A stretch of DNA of 64,000 bases. Source: UBA7662 sp036787895 (GTDB lineage Bacteria > Bacteroidota > Bacteroidia > UBA7662). Both the position numbers and the translations under genes were made by a program. Below are positions 7,833-16,331 of the stretch, one piece after another. The stretch's first letter is position 1. Every line of letters begins with the position of its first letter. The notes beneath the pieces were generated by a model, which saw nothing but the letters and a program-made list of their open reading frames with translations, was not told the DNA's origin and did no database searches. Location: positions 1-64,000 of the forward strand of contig DAIQOK010000020.1 of assembly GCA_036787895.1 (NCBI GenBank), read 5' to 3'.

Positions 7833-9308
7833 TTACTGGTTCCGGAAATTATCTTCTAAGCGCGTACCAAAGTGATCCCGGTTCTGGGTATCGTCGAGAT
7901 TTTGAAAAGAAGTGGTGCGACTGAATAAAATCAAGCGCCACTGCGGATCGAAGGTCTCCCCTAGAGCTTCAGAGTGCAAAAGTTGATAGTCGTTGGTCAC
8001 CATATCCGGATTGTAAAACACGAAGCGAATGTTGCGTTGCCCCTTGTATTCGTAATACCACCAAATTTCGTAAGGATAAGCACTCGGCTCATTATCAACT
8101 ACAGTTCGACTGTTAGGTGAACCATACTGAAGATATACCCGACCTCTTTCGGTTTCATAGCCCCTGCTGATTTTCGAGCTAAACAATTGATTGGCCTTTT
8201 GGACTTCTTCCCGGTAAGCTTCAAAAGGGGCTGCAGGATTAACTTTATTCCGTGCTTCCCAGAAACTCAGTAAATAGCGTTTCAATAATTCTTCATCAAC
8301 TTCCTTTTGATTGAGGAGGTTGTCGGCATATTCCCGCTCATTCCGTTGGGCAATGGGTCGGGTAGATTTGATGAATTCTTTAAGTTGATCGCGATTAAAC
8401 TTGTCGACAAACGTCCCAGCCAACATCGTAGCCAACAATTTTTGCTCATCAAAAGCCACATTGGTATTCATCCGTTGCAGATGAATCAGCTGTTGAGCAA
8501 TTAAGTCATTCGTCTTGCTTCTCAACTCCAGTTTGAGATTGTAATTACCAGAAGCAACATCATCCAGTAAAATAGCATCGGCAATGGCTATTACCTGTTT
8601 TGGCGACCTTTTGTAAAACCGGCTGCTATTAGCCACCACTGCACCTTCGGCCGTTTCCAACCAGCTTTTTATGATAAATACGGTGTCGGGGGCTAAGGTT
8701 TGTGAACCATAGATTTCAAAATAATATTGTAAAGTGTCGTCCCCATCGCCAAAAAATGTAGATGCGCGGGGTACCATCACTAGGCCATTTTTGCTTAGTT
8801 TGTTTCCAGCGGCCGCCGGGCTGATTTTGCTGGCAAGCATAATGTCGGATAGTATTGGTTTGGATGGGCTGGCTGCAAAAACAATTTTTTCAACAGCGGT
8901 AGCGGTATTGCTGGTGTCATATTTATCTGTGATGCGAAGGTGCATGGTATAGGTACCGGCAGGCAGACCAAAACGCTGCATGTCCAAAAAGGCAAAATCG
9001 GTACTGCCATTAGTATCGATGACGGGACTTTTGAGGGTATATTTGTCGAACAGAACTATGGTGTCGTTGCGCGAAAAATCAATCGTCAGTTCAATTGCGC
9101 CTTGTAATTGATTAGGCCCGATAGCACTAAAGGCAATTGAACGGGAATTGATCGATAGATAAGTTTCGATATAAGGACCTTTGTCGGGTTGCTGAAACAC
9201 ACAATAGCGGAATTGTGCATCAATAGCCTTGGCCGACAGGCTGGTTAAAATCAGACAGAATAACAAAAAAAATGCAGCGAAACCGCGCAAAAAGAGAAGA
9301 TTAAACAT
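7833..9308 (-). CDS. Exported GWxTD domain-containing protein
   Basis: 491 residues when started at ATG 9308, which gives a clean signal peptide (MFNLLFLRGFAAFF... ending SLSAKA). An N-terminal immunoglobulin-like region of some 250 residues precedes the GWxTD-family region, where FWEARNKVNPAAP and RGYETERGRVYLQYGSPN match the family although the eponymous GWxTD string itself is not seen. The domain has no established function; it is widespread in Bacteroidota. It heads the operon with the acyltransferase and glycosyltransferase. Its start codon lies four bases from that of wbqC on the other strand; a TAAATTTG -7 candidate sits inside wbqC at 9384-9377. Confidence 0.8.
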   Translation of the reverse strand: MFNLLFLRGFAAFFLLFCLILTSLSAKAIDAQFRYCVFQQPDKGPYIETYLSINSRSIAFSAIGPNQLQGAIELTIDFSRNDTIVLFDKYTLKSPVIDTNGSTDFAFLDMQRFGLPAGTYTMHLRITDKYDTSNTATAVEKIVFAASPSKPILSDIMLASKISPAAAGNKLSKNGLVMVPRASTFFGDGDDTLQYYFEIYGSQTLAPDTVFIIKSWLETAEGAVVANSSRFYKRSPKQVIAIADAILLDDVASGNYNLKLELRSKTNDLIAQQLIHLQRMNTNVAFDEQKLLATMLAGTFVDKFNRDQLKEFIKSTRPIAQRNEREYADNLLNQKEVDEELLKRYLLSFWEARNKVNPAAPFEAYREEVQKANQLFSSKISRGYETERGRVYLQYGSPNSRTVVDNEPSAYPYEIWWYYEYKGQRNIRFVFYNPDMVTNDYQLLHSEALGETFDPQWRLILFSRTTSFQNLDDTQNRDHFGTRLEDNFRNQ

Positions 9309-9312
9309 GACA

Positions 9313-9936
9313 ATGCAGGAAGACAATCGGGTTGCGCTCATGGCTTTACATTACTTACCCGCTATCGGGTGGTTTACAAATTTAATGAAATACCCCACCT
9401 TTCGCTTGGAGAAATGTGAGCATTTTGTCAAATCGACCGGCCGCAACCGCTGCGAACTGGCTACAGCCCAAGGTCGACAGACCTTAAGTATTCCGATTTT
9501 AGGTGGAAGAAGTCAGCAAACCGTCATTACCGAAGTAAAAATCGCCAACGATAAACCCTGGCAGCGGCAGCACTGGCATGCCATTCGAACAGCCTATGGC
9601 AAGGCTCCTTATTTCGAAGATTATGCTCCTTATTTTGAGGCTTACTATCAAAAAAAATATGAAAGCCTGTGGGATTTTAATATGGAGCTCCTTCAGCAAA
9701 GTTTCTATTTGCTGGGATGGAAAGCACAATTCGAATACAGCCTAAGTTATGAGAAAAACTCAAGCCCGTCAATTGTCGACTTTCGTACTGCCGACAGCCT
9801 TCAGCTTGAAAATCAAGCTGCTTATTATCAAGGATTTGAAAGCAAGACAGGGTTTTTATCTAATTTAAGTGTGCTCGACCTGCTATTTCATCTTGGTCCA
9901 CAAAGTATGGCCTATTTAAGAAGTTGTTCGCATTAA
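9313..9936 (+). CDS. WbqC-like family protein
   Basis: 207 residues from ATG 9313; ATG 9307 is an equally possible start and ATG 9340 would remove part of the first beta strand (RVALMALHYLPAIGWF). The core shows ALHYLPAIGWF, the CxRCELATAQGRQTLSIPILGG-type strand pair and HWHAIRTAYGKAPYFEDY, all typical of WbqC proteins. WbqC genes are often found in surface-polysaccharide loci and are proposed to form or modify aminosugars, but no activity is firmly established. The gene is divergent from the GWxTD gene with essentially no space between start codons. Confidence 0.8.
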   Translation: MQEDNRVALMALHYLPAIGWFTNLMKYPTFRLEKCEHFVKSTGRNRCELATAQGRQTLSIPILGGRSQQTVITEVKIANDKPWQRQHWHAIRTAYGKAPYFEDYAPYFEAYYQKKYESLWDFNMELLQQSFYLLGWKAQFEYSLSYEKNSSPSIVDFRTADSLQLENQAAYYQGFESKTGFLSNLSVLDLLFHLGPQSMAYLRSCSH

Positions 9937-9972
9937 GCTGAAGTGCTTAACCTTAGAATAATCGAAGCTCCT

Positions 9973-9980
9973 TATCTTCG
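9973..9980 (+). promoter_or_regulatory. -7 promoter box of the T9SS protein gene
   Basis: TATCTTCG differs from TAnnTTTG at one position and ends six bases before the ATG at 9987, predicting a two-base leader if the SRP RNA spacing holds. Confidence 0.45.
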
Positions 9981-9986
9981 CAAACT

Positions 9987-12029
9987 ATGAAGCGCATACT
10001 GCTCCCGATTTTATTGTTGCTGGCTAGTGAAAGTCAGGCTCAATTCGATCAAAAAACCATACAAATAGGCAATATTGGACTGAATGTGACCAATGTAGGT
10101 ACCATTGGTCGGCCTAACGTACGAAATGACCCTCAAGGCCCACCTTCGATGGAATACCCATTAAATTCAGGTGTGGAGCATCTTTTTGAGGCCGGTTTGT
10201 GGATTGGCGCCTATCAGAATGGACAAATAGCAGTGTCTACTGGCTCGCTCGACGATGCTTCGGGTTATGCCACCGGCAAAGCAGGCTTCGAATTTTCGGC
10301 GCTTCCCGGCTCTCCCATACTGCAACGTTCCAGTTTACCGGGTAGTGAGGTGTTCAGCACCCAGGCCATTTCTCATGAAGACAATATCCTGAATTTCACC
10401 GATGAATTCACCATCGTTCCCGGTACAACTCAACCTATAAATAATCACCTGAATCCCCTCAATGCCCGGGTCAGGCTCGAAACTTACGCCTGGAACTTTT
10501 CCTTTGCCGATTATTTCGTCATACTTAACTATCAAATAACCAACAATTCGAACACCGCTTGGGATTCTGTTTATCTCGGCAGTTGGAGTGATCTGGTAGT
10601 CAGAAATGTAAATGTGACAACCGATCGGGGAAGTGCCTTTTTCAACAAAGGAAGTATAGGCTTTGAAGACACATTGCTGGCACTTTATGCTTACGATGTG
10701 ACTGGAGATCCTGGTTTTACCAATTCTTACGGCGCTATTCAGCTGTTGGGTGTTGAATGGCGTAACCAGTATTTTCATCCAAATAATGCCGCAACATTCA
10801 CCAATCAGGGATTACCCGCACCACGAGCCAACCCTAATTATTGGCTCTATAATGTGGCGGCACCAACGAACGACCAACAGCGATATGACCGCATGCGTAA
10901 TCGAGGAGATTTTAGTTCGGCTGCCGGGCTGGGTGCGCCTGCGAACCGGGTACAGTTGTATAGCATTGGCCCAATTACCCGGGTAGAACCAGGCGAAACT
11001 GTCGGTCTGGTGCTGGCCGTGGTCTGTGCCCGCCAAATCGACGATGTGCCCAAAGATAGCTACAATGCCAGGGCCTTTTTGCGTGAAAATCTGGGCTGGG
11101 CCAAACGCACCTATGTGGGTGAAGACGTTAATGAAAATGGCCGCTTGGATGCCGGTGAAGACATCAATTTTAATGGTCGACTTGACCGTTACATTCTACC
11201 TGAACCCACCAATCCTCCCAAGGTTCGTTTTGAAACCAGCTCAAACAAAGCCATCATTTACTGGGATAGCTCAGCGGCTCTTTCAATAGATCCAATTACG
11301 AAAAAAATGGATTTTGAAGGTTATAGGGTCTATCGTACCAAACCCGGTGATGATTTGAAACCCAATTTATTGGAACAAGCAGCGCTCATTGGCCAATGGG
11401 ACAAGCCCAACAATGGCATTGGATTTAATAATGGTTTTGATGGTATTAAACTCAATACCCCAAAAATGTTTGAGGGTGATACCACCAAATATTGGTATAG
11501 ATTTGAAGTCGACAATTTGCTCAATGGCTGGCAATATCTGTATATCATCACCTCCTTTGATGAAGGTGACCCGGCTATTGGTTTGCAGTCGCTGGAATCT
11601 TCCAGGATACAAAATGCTTTCCGTATCTTCCCCGGAACCGAAGGCGGTCCGATGGGAAAAACCAAAAAAGTTGGGGTTTATCCAAATCCATACCGGATTT
11701 CCGCAGCCTGGGACGGCACGACGTCGCGGACCAGAAAAATCATGTTCTACAACTTGCCTGAGCGTGCCGAAATTAGAATATATACGCTGGCAGGAGATAT
11801 TGTAGCCACTTTGCAACATGACGCCGCTGCCGATTTTAATGGGTCCAACAGCGGCTGGTACACCAGCTTCGGTGGCAATCCTGCAAATACAGTCCTGGCA
11901 GGTGGAGAACATGGCTGGGATGTGCTTTCCAACGACAAACAGGCTATTGCCTCAGGTTTATACCTCTTTAGCGTGAAAGACCTTAAAACAAACGACATTC
12001 AGACGGGCAAATTTGCCATTATTCGCTGA
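9987..12029 (+). CDS. Large T9SS-secreted protein with type A C-terminal signal
   Basis: 680 residues with a signal peptide (MKRILLPILLLLASESQA) and a C-terminal sorting domain: YPNPYRISAAWDG, IRIYTLAGDIV, GLYLFSVKD and the final basic strand ending KFAIIR. The bulk is a beta-rich region of unknown function. Around residues 380-400 lies an Asp/Asn-rich pair of DxNxNGxxDxGED elements resembling calcium-binding dockerin or EF-hand-like loops, followed by a fibronectin-like segment (IYWDSSAALSID). The protein is predicted to cross the outer membrane by the type IX system and stay on the surface or be released. Its substrate or partner is unknown. Confidence 0.85.
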   Translation: MKRILLPILLLLASESQAQFDQKTIQIGNIGLNVTNVGTIGRPNVRNDPQGPPSMEYPLNSGVEHLFEAGLWIGAYQNGQIAVSTGSLDDASGYATGKAGFEFSALPGSPILQRSSLPGSEVFSTQAISHEDNILNFTDEFTIVPGTTQPINNHLNPLNARVRLETYAWNFSFADYFVILNYQITNNSNTAWDSVYLGSWSDLVVRNVNVTTDRGSAFFNKGSIGFEDTLLALYAYDVTGDPGFTNSYGAIQLLGVEWRNQYFHPNNAATFTNQGLPAPRANPNYWLYNVAAPTNDQQRYDRMRNRGDFSSAAGLGAPANRVQLYSIGPITRVEPGETVGLVLAVVCARQIDDVPKDSYNARAFLRENLGWAKRTYVGEDVNENGRLDAGEDINFNGRLDRYILPEPTNPPKVRFETSSNKAIIYWDSSAALSIDPITKKMDFEGYRVYRTKPGDDLKPNLLEQAALIGQWDKPNNGIGFNNGFDGIKLNTPKMFEGDTTKYWYRFEVDNLLNGWQYLYIITSFDEGDPAIGLQSLESSRIQNAFRIFPGTEGGPMGKTKKVGVYPNPYRISAAWDGTTSRTRKIMFYNLPERAEIRIYTLAGDIVATLQHDAAADFNGSNSGWYTSFGGNPANTVLAGGEHGWDVLSNDKQAIASGLYLFSVKDLKTNDIQTGKFAIIR

Positions 12030-12049
12030 GCTCACATCAAAAATTATCC

Positions 12050-12077
12050 AAAGGGCCCTGAAAAATCAGGGCCCTTT
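12050..12077. terminator. Bidirectional intrinsic terminator
   Basis: 12-bp perfect stem (AAAGGGCCCTGA at 12050-12061 with its complement at 12066-12077) and a four-base loop. It lies between the convergent stops of the T9SS gene and ssb. Confidence 0.85.
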
Positions 12078-12082
12078 AATTT

Positions 12083-12442
12083 TTAGTCTTCCTGTTGACT
12101 TGCCTTCGATTTGGCTCCAAGCATGACCATGTCGGAAATGACAATTTCGCAATAATAGCGTTTGTGTCCTTCCTTGTCGACATAGGTGCGATTGTTCAGC
12201 TTACCCTCAACGGCAATTTCAGAACCTTTTTTCAGGTACTTTTCAATCAGGGTTGCTACTTTACCCCAGCCAACCAAATTGTGCCATTGGGTTTCTGTTA
12301 CCCGCTCCCCTTTGTCGTTGCGGTAGCTCTCATTGGTGGCCAGGTTCAACTTAGCCAGTTTACGATTGGTACCTACTTCCTTGATCTCGGGATCCGTGCC
12401 GAGATTACCTATCAGTCTTACCTGATTTTTCATGTTACTCAT
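12083..12442 (-). CDS. ssb: Single-stranded DNA-binding protein
   Basis: 119 residues, an OB-fold SSB core: VRLIGNLGTDPEIKE, KLNLATNESYRNDKGE, TQWHNLVGWGKVATLIEKYLKKGS and an EGKLNNRTYVDKEGH strand are all present. The protein ends soon after the OB fold (SKASQQED), so the long flexible tail and the DDxPF-type tip that recruits repair proteins are missing, unlike the principal SSB of most bacteria. It may be a second SSB or a short Bacteroidota form. Two in-frame ATGs (residues 1 and 4) are possible. A CACCTTTG promoter-like box lies near 12497-12504 on the minus strand. Confidence 0.92.
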   Translation of the reverse strand: MSNMKNQVRLIGNLGTDPEIKEVGTNRKLAKLNLATNESYRNDKGERVTETQWHNLVGWGKVATLIEKYLKKGSEIAVEGKLNNRTYVDKEGHKRYYCEIVISDMVMLGAKSKASQQED

Positions 12443-12598
12443 GGCTTTAAGTGTTAAATGATAAAATGGTTAAAAAAATCGGGCTAAACCCGTAAAACAA
12501 AGGTGGAAACGAGATAAAAACTAGTCGGATATTAAGCACTTGAAATCGAAAGTAAACGACAACAAACGCTTAAGCCATCCACCTAAATCATCTGCCTT

Positions 12599-12964
12599 AT
12601 GGAAACCATGACATGTATGGAATGCGGCAGCCCTATCAGAGGTCGTCGTGACAAAAAATTCTGCGACGATAATTGTCGCAACACCTACAATAATCGCCAG
12701 TATACTGAAGAATCAGCTGCGGTAAGAAGCATTCACAACATCCTCAAACGAAATCGTCGCATTTTGGAAGCCATGGTTGACAAACAATTAGGTAAATGCC
12801 GGGTGCATCGGGAGCTATTGTATGAAAGAGGTTTTAATTTCAGCTATCATACGCATTTGCAGACTACCCAAACAGGCAGCACCTATTATTTCTGTTTTGA
12901 ATATGGCTACCTTCCCTTGGAGCAGGAATTTTTGATGGTGGTAAAACGTGAGCTGAAGCGGTAA
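12599..12964 (+). CDS. Zinc-ribbon protein of unknown function
   Basis: 121 residues. The N-terminus has a treble-clef/zinc-ribbon motif with C6, C9, C22 and C26 (CMECG ... FCDDNC), similar to DUF2116-type zinc ribbons found in nucleic-acid-binding proteins. The rest is basic and helical (NILKRNRRILEAMV) then ends in a beta-rich segment (STYYFCFEYGYLPL). I recognise related uncharacterised Bacteroidota proteins but no function. It stands alone between ssb (divergent) and the tRNA-His gene (convergent), with a bidirectional terminator directly at its stop codon. The 157 bases upstream hold no other gene. Confidence 0.75.
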   Translation: METMTCMECGSPIRGRRDKKFCDDNCRNTYNNRQYTEESAAVRSIHNILKRNRRILEAMVDKQLGKCRVHRELLYERGFNFSYHTHLQTTQTGSTYYFCFEYGYLPLEQEFLMVVKRELKR

Positions 12965-12993
12965 AAAAAAGTCCTGCCTAAGCAGGACTTTTT
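12963..12993. terminator. Bidirectional intrinsic terminator
   Basis: Stem GTCCTGC (12971-12977) with GCAGGAC (12982-12988), extended by A and T tracts to an 11-12 bp helix, loop CTAA. It overlaps the stop codon of the zinc-ribbon gene and abuts the 3' end of tRNA-His. Confidence 0.85.
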
Positions 12994-12994
12994 G

Positions 12995-13069
12995 GGTGGA
13001 AGATGGGGCTCGAACCCACGACCCCTAGAACCACAATCTAGTGCTCTAACCAACTGAGCTACAACCACC
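12995..13069 (-). tRNA. tRNA-His (anticodon GTG)
   Basis: On the minus strand the sequence folds as a cloverleaf: D arm with AGCTCAGTTGGTTAGAGC, anticodon stem CTAGA/TCTAG with loop TTGTGGT (anticodon GTG) and T arm GTGGG-TTCGAGC-CCCAT. An encoded extra G (13069) opposite C73 is the tRNA-His identity element G-1. The CCA end is not encoded. The acceptor stem is unusual: positions 5-68 and 6-67 are both U opposite U, flanked by good pairs. A TATATTTG -7 box lies at 13114-13107. Confidence 0.9.
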
Positions 13070-13106
13070 GTGTATTCCTGAAAACATCAGGATAGTTAAG
13101 GGAATG

Positions 13107-13114
13107 CAAATATA
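13107..13114 (-). promoter_or_regulatory. -7 promoter box of tRNA-His
   Basis: TATATTTG on the minus strand is a perfect TAnnTTTG match, 37 bases upstream of the tRNA 5' end and just after the asnB stop codon. Confidence 0.5.
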
Positions 13115-13132
13115 GCGGCTTTTTGAAAATAA

Positions 13133-15079
13133 CTATGTGCTTTTAGCCGTCTGTCTCAAATTTTTCAGCCATGCCCCCAATGAAACCAGTCGCAACAGAA
13201 ATGCAGCACCTGCAGCAGTGTTCAACAACTCCTGACTTTGTTGTTCAACTTGTTTACTATCAACTACTTCAGGCAAATAGTGCAGATAGGATTTCCAGGC
13301 AGGCCAAAGTTCTTTCATCCAGGTTTGTGTGGGAGTTGTAAAACCCTGTTTGTCTTTTCGATTGAGAATAATTGCCGGTAAATCACCCTGCATGGCATTG
13401 CGCAACAACAATTTACTCTGACCGGCATGCATTTTAAATGCAACAGGTAATTGTAAAAGAAAACTGGCCAGTTGAGGATCATCTGCATAGGGTGCCCGGT
13501 TTTCAATAGAAACCGACATGCAGTTCCTGTCGCCCCAGCGTAAGAGATTTTTCAAGTCGTAACCATACATTTCTTCCATTTGTTGCGCATTCACCCCACT
13601 TTTTGGTCTTGTAGTAATGAATTTCAAAGAAACCGGCCAATGTTTACGTTTAAAATCTGCTTTGAGGAAAGCTAATTCCGGTTTACGTTTCTTTAATTGC
13701 TGCCTCAATAGTGCAGCAAAAGGATATTCCAAAAACCATCTCGGGAAAAAACTATAGGCCAAACTTTTAGCGATGTAACGCTTGTGCCTACCCAAGCCGT
13801 CGAACAGTCGATTTACACTAAAATTTTCCCAGGCCTCACGGTAATAACTTAACCAGTAGCGATCATAACCCGAGAAAAGTTCGTCACCCCCCTGCCCATC
13901 CAATAAAATGCTAATGCCTTGCTTTTTGGCCGCCTCAGTAATAAGCAATTGTGCCATGGTACTTAGTGCCAATAAGGGACCATCCTGTATACTTACCTGA
14001 TCCTCCAGTCGATGAACCAATAAGTCGGACGTAACCGGGACCCGCTGCCAATTGGCATCCAGCTTCCTTGCTACTTCCCGCGCATACTTTGCTTCATTTT
14101 CAGGATGACCCTCATAAACAGCGGTAAACAAGGGAAATTCAGGTGATTGAGCAGCCAAAGCGGCTAAGGTACTGCTGTCGAGTCCACCAGAAAGACTGGC
14201 CCCAATTTTTACATCAGAACGCAATCTTAGACGAACAGCATATGCCAGCTTTGACCGAATACTTTGGTTTAAATCTGCTGGCATAACTTGAGCAGCCATA
14301 TTTACTTTAAAATATGCCAGGTGATAGTTTCTCACTTCCATCGTCCCGCTGGTACGATGATAAAGCATCAAATTACCGGCAGGTAGCTCATTTACTTTAT
14401 CCAGCAAATGACCTTCTGCCTCATCCATGGAAGCATGGACCAAAAAAGCGTACAAGGCTGATTGGTTGAGATCACCTGGTACCAAAGCTGTTGCGAGCAA
14501 AGCTTTGACCTCAGAGGCGAAAATTAGTAAATCTTTTTGCTGATAATAAAAGAGCGGTTTTACCCCGCTAGGATCGCGAACAAGCCAGAGTTTATCTTGT
14601 AACCGGTCGTAAAGCGCAAAAGCCCACATGCCCTCAAATCGATGTAAGGCTTCTTCCTCCCACTCCTCCCAGGCCGCTAACAATACCTCTGCATCGCCTT
14701 GGGTATAAAATCGATGACCTAAGGCGGATAAAGTCTCTCTTAATTCAATGTAGTTGTAGATTTCTCCGTTGTAGCTCAATATATAACGACCACTTGCTGA
14801 AATGCGGGGTTGGTGGCTCGCCACGCTTAAATCAATGATGGCCAAACGACGATGCCCAAGACCGACATAAGCCGGCGTATCAACAGGCAATGAGTCAACT
14901 TGCTGCCTGATTTCGGCCGGGCTGTCGTGGTCCGACCAAAACCCCTCCTTTTCAACTGATTTTGTCCAATAGCCTGCATCATCGGGTCCACGATGTCGGA
15001 GACTGTTGTTCATCAACTGCAACAATTTACCAGCTTCAGTTTGCTGATGAGTACTAATTACGCCGCAAATTCCGCACAT
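13133..15079 (-). CDS. asnB: Asparagine synthase (glutamine-hydrolysing)
   Basis: 648 residues from the ATG at 15079, chosen because the glutaminase nucleophile must be Cys2 after removal of Met (MCGICGVIS). The N-terminal class II glutaminase domain contains RHRGPDDAGYW, GHRRLAIIDLS and SYNGEIYNY; the C-terminal synthetase domain contains the ATP pyrophosphatase loop SLSGGLDSSTLAAL and LLDGQGGDELFSGYDRYW. It makes asparagine or amidates a sugar or peptide precursor. It overlaps the upstream flippase gene by 26 bases and lies in a glycosyltransferase/flippase operon, the usual setting of AsnB homologues in surface-polysaccharide clusters, so a role in polysaccharide modification is plausible. 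Confidence 0.9.
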   Translation of the reverse strand: MCGICGVISTHQQTEAGKLLQLMNNSLRHRGPDDAGYWTKSVEKEGFWSDHDSPAEIRQQVDSLPVDTPAYVGLGHRRLAIIDLSVASHQPRISASGRYILSYNGEIYNYIELRETLSALGHRFYTQGDAEVLLAAWEEWEEEALHRFEGMWAFALYDRLQDKLWLVRDPSGVKPLFYYQQKDLLIFASEVKALLATALVPGDLNQSALYAFLVHASMDEAEGHLLDKVNELPAGNLMLYHRTSGTMEVRNYHLAYFKVNMAAQVMPADLNQSIRSKLAYAVRLRLRSDVKIGASLSGGLDSSTLAALAAQSPEFPLFTAVYEGHPENEAKYAREVARKLDANWQRVPVTSDLLVHRLEDQVSIQDGPLLALSTMAQLLITEAAKKQGISILLDGQGGDELFSGYDRYWLSYYREAWENFSVNRLFDGLGRHKRYIAKSLAYSFFPRWFLEYPFAALLRQQLKKRKPELAFLKADFKRKHWPVSLKFITTRPKSGVNAQQMEEMYGYDLKNLLRWGDRNCMSVSIENRAPYADDPQLASFLLQLPVAFKMHAGQSKLLLRNAMQGDLPAIILNRKDKQGFTTPTQTWMKELWPAWKSYLHYLPEVVDSKQVEQQSQELLNTAAGAAFLLRLVSLGAWLKNLRQTAKST

Positions 15080-16331
15080 ACTGTTTAAATAAATCCTGAA
15101 GCTGCATCCAATCGGCATGCTGTGGTAAAAGCAGTTGGTAGGATTGCTTTTGTTCAAATATAAAATACCAGGCTATGAACAACGCCGCAACTCCGTAGGC
15201 TATAGAAGATGCAATAGCTGCACCTACCAGACCATAAAGAGGCATCAATCCATAATTGGTGATAGCTACCAATAGCAAAGTGAGCAAAGAAATGAGAAAA
15301 TTGACGGCCAGTCGCCCTATACCTGCGTAATAATGAATCAGAATATTAGAAGCAGCCAGGGCGAGAATACCGGGAAACATATAAGCAATGAGCAATCGTA
15401 CCGGTCCAAAGGCCTTCCCAAACACAAAGACAAACAGGCTTTCGGGTAAAATCAACAAAACCAACATGGCCAAAGATGTTAACGCTACACTCAATTTCAT
15501 CAGACTTACCGTTAGGCGGGCAGAAGTTCGACCATCTTCCATATTCGCTATTCTCGACAATTGCACCAGGGAGATGCTTTGTGTAATCATCCACAGCGCT
15601 TCTGACAATGCTACTGCCACTGAAAACACCCCCAAGGCCTCTTTCGACAAAATAGCCCCAATGAGATAAAATTGTAATCGGTAGCCTAAAAACTGCGCAA
15701 AATTGGCACCCTGGGCCATGGCACCAAACTTCCACATGGCCTGTGCCACTCTCAACCAGCTTTTTCCATCATCTTTCTTCCAAACTGATCGGATGAGCCA
15801 AGCCGAAACCAAAAATGCCAATCCCCAGGCTCCATAAAAAGCCAGAATAAAAGTGTCCAGTTCCTTGGCTGCTCCCGCAAACAACATCCAACTCAACAGA
15901 AGCAATAAAACCGCATTAATTACGATGCCCAGTAAATTATCGGTTTTTATCTTTTCCAAGGCGAGTAACATATAACGATTTACAGCTGTCAGGTTAAAGA
16001 TGAATGCTAATATCATCCAATGCCCTAAAGTAGGAGCCGGTAAGCCCATGCTTAGGTAAATGAAAGGTAAGAGCACAAGTGCAATGAAAATAGCCCACAA
16101 ATAGGCCAAAACGAGCAATTTACGAACAGGAAAACGAGGTGCCAGATAAATAAGCGTACTTCCTCCGACAAAACCGCTACCCAATACAAAAAGGTAAAGT
16201 GTGGCAATCAACAAACTAATTTCTCCCCTTACCTCAGCCCCCATGATTCGAGCTGTGAGTACGACCAAACCCAAATTAAGCAGGGCATTAAGCAGCTTGC
16301 TGGCAAACGTATGTAGGATAACTTTGATCAA
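15054..16331 (-). CDS. Polysaccharide/oligosaccharide flippase (Wzx-like, MOP superfamily)
   Basis: 425 residues with about twelve hydrophobic membrane segments over its whole length, the topology of Wzx/RfbX-type lipid-linked oligosaccharide flippases. The N-terminus (ASKLLNALLNLGLVVLTARIMGAEVRGEISLL) is typical of the polysaccharide biosynthesis protein family. It would move undecaprenyl-linked repeat units across the inner membrane. The start overlaps the stop of the glycosyltransferase upstream by four bases, and its 3' end overlaps asnB by 26 bases, so the three genes are one transcript. Polymerase and ligase genes are not in the window. Confidence 0.85.
   Translation of the reverse strand: MIKVILHTFASKLLNALLNLGLVVLTARIMGAEVRGEISLLIATLYLFVLGSGFVGGSTLIYLAPRFPVRKLLVLAYLWAIFIALVLLPFIYLSMGLPAPTLGHWMILAFIFNLTAVNRYMLLALEKIKTDNLLGIVINAVLLLLLSWMLFAGAAKELDTFILAFYGAWGLAFLVSAWLIRSVWKKDDGKSWLRVAQAMWKFGAMAQGANFAQFLGYRLQFYLIGAILSKEALGVFSVAVALSEALWMITQSISLVQLSRIANMEDGRTSARLTVSLMKLSVALTSLAMLVLLILPESLFVFVFGKAFGPVRLLIAYMFPGILALAASNILIHYYAGIGRLAVNFLISLLTLLLVAITNYGLMPLYGLVGAAIASSIAYGVAALFIAWYFIFEQKQSYQLLLPQHADWMQLQDLFKQYVRNLRRN

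Noticed and set aside
10335..10778. 147-codon minus-strand reading frame inside the T9SS gene
   Set aside because: Shadow of a strongly coding plus-strand gene; no recognisable domain.
13076..13092. Six-bp hairpin TCCTGA-5-TCAGGA between asnB and tRNA-His
   Set aside because: No T-run on either strand and the stem is short; could be a weak asnB terminator but is not supported.
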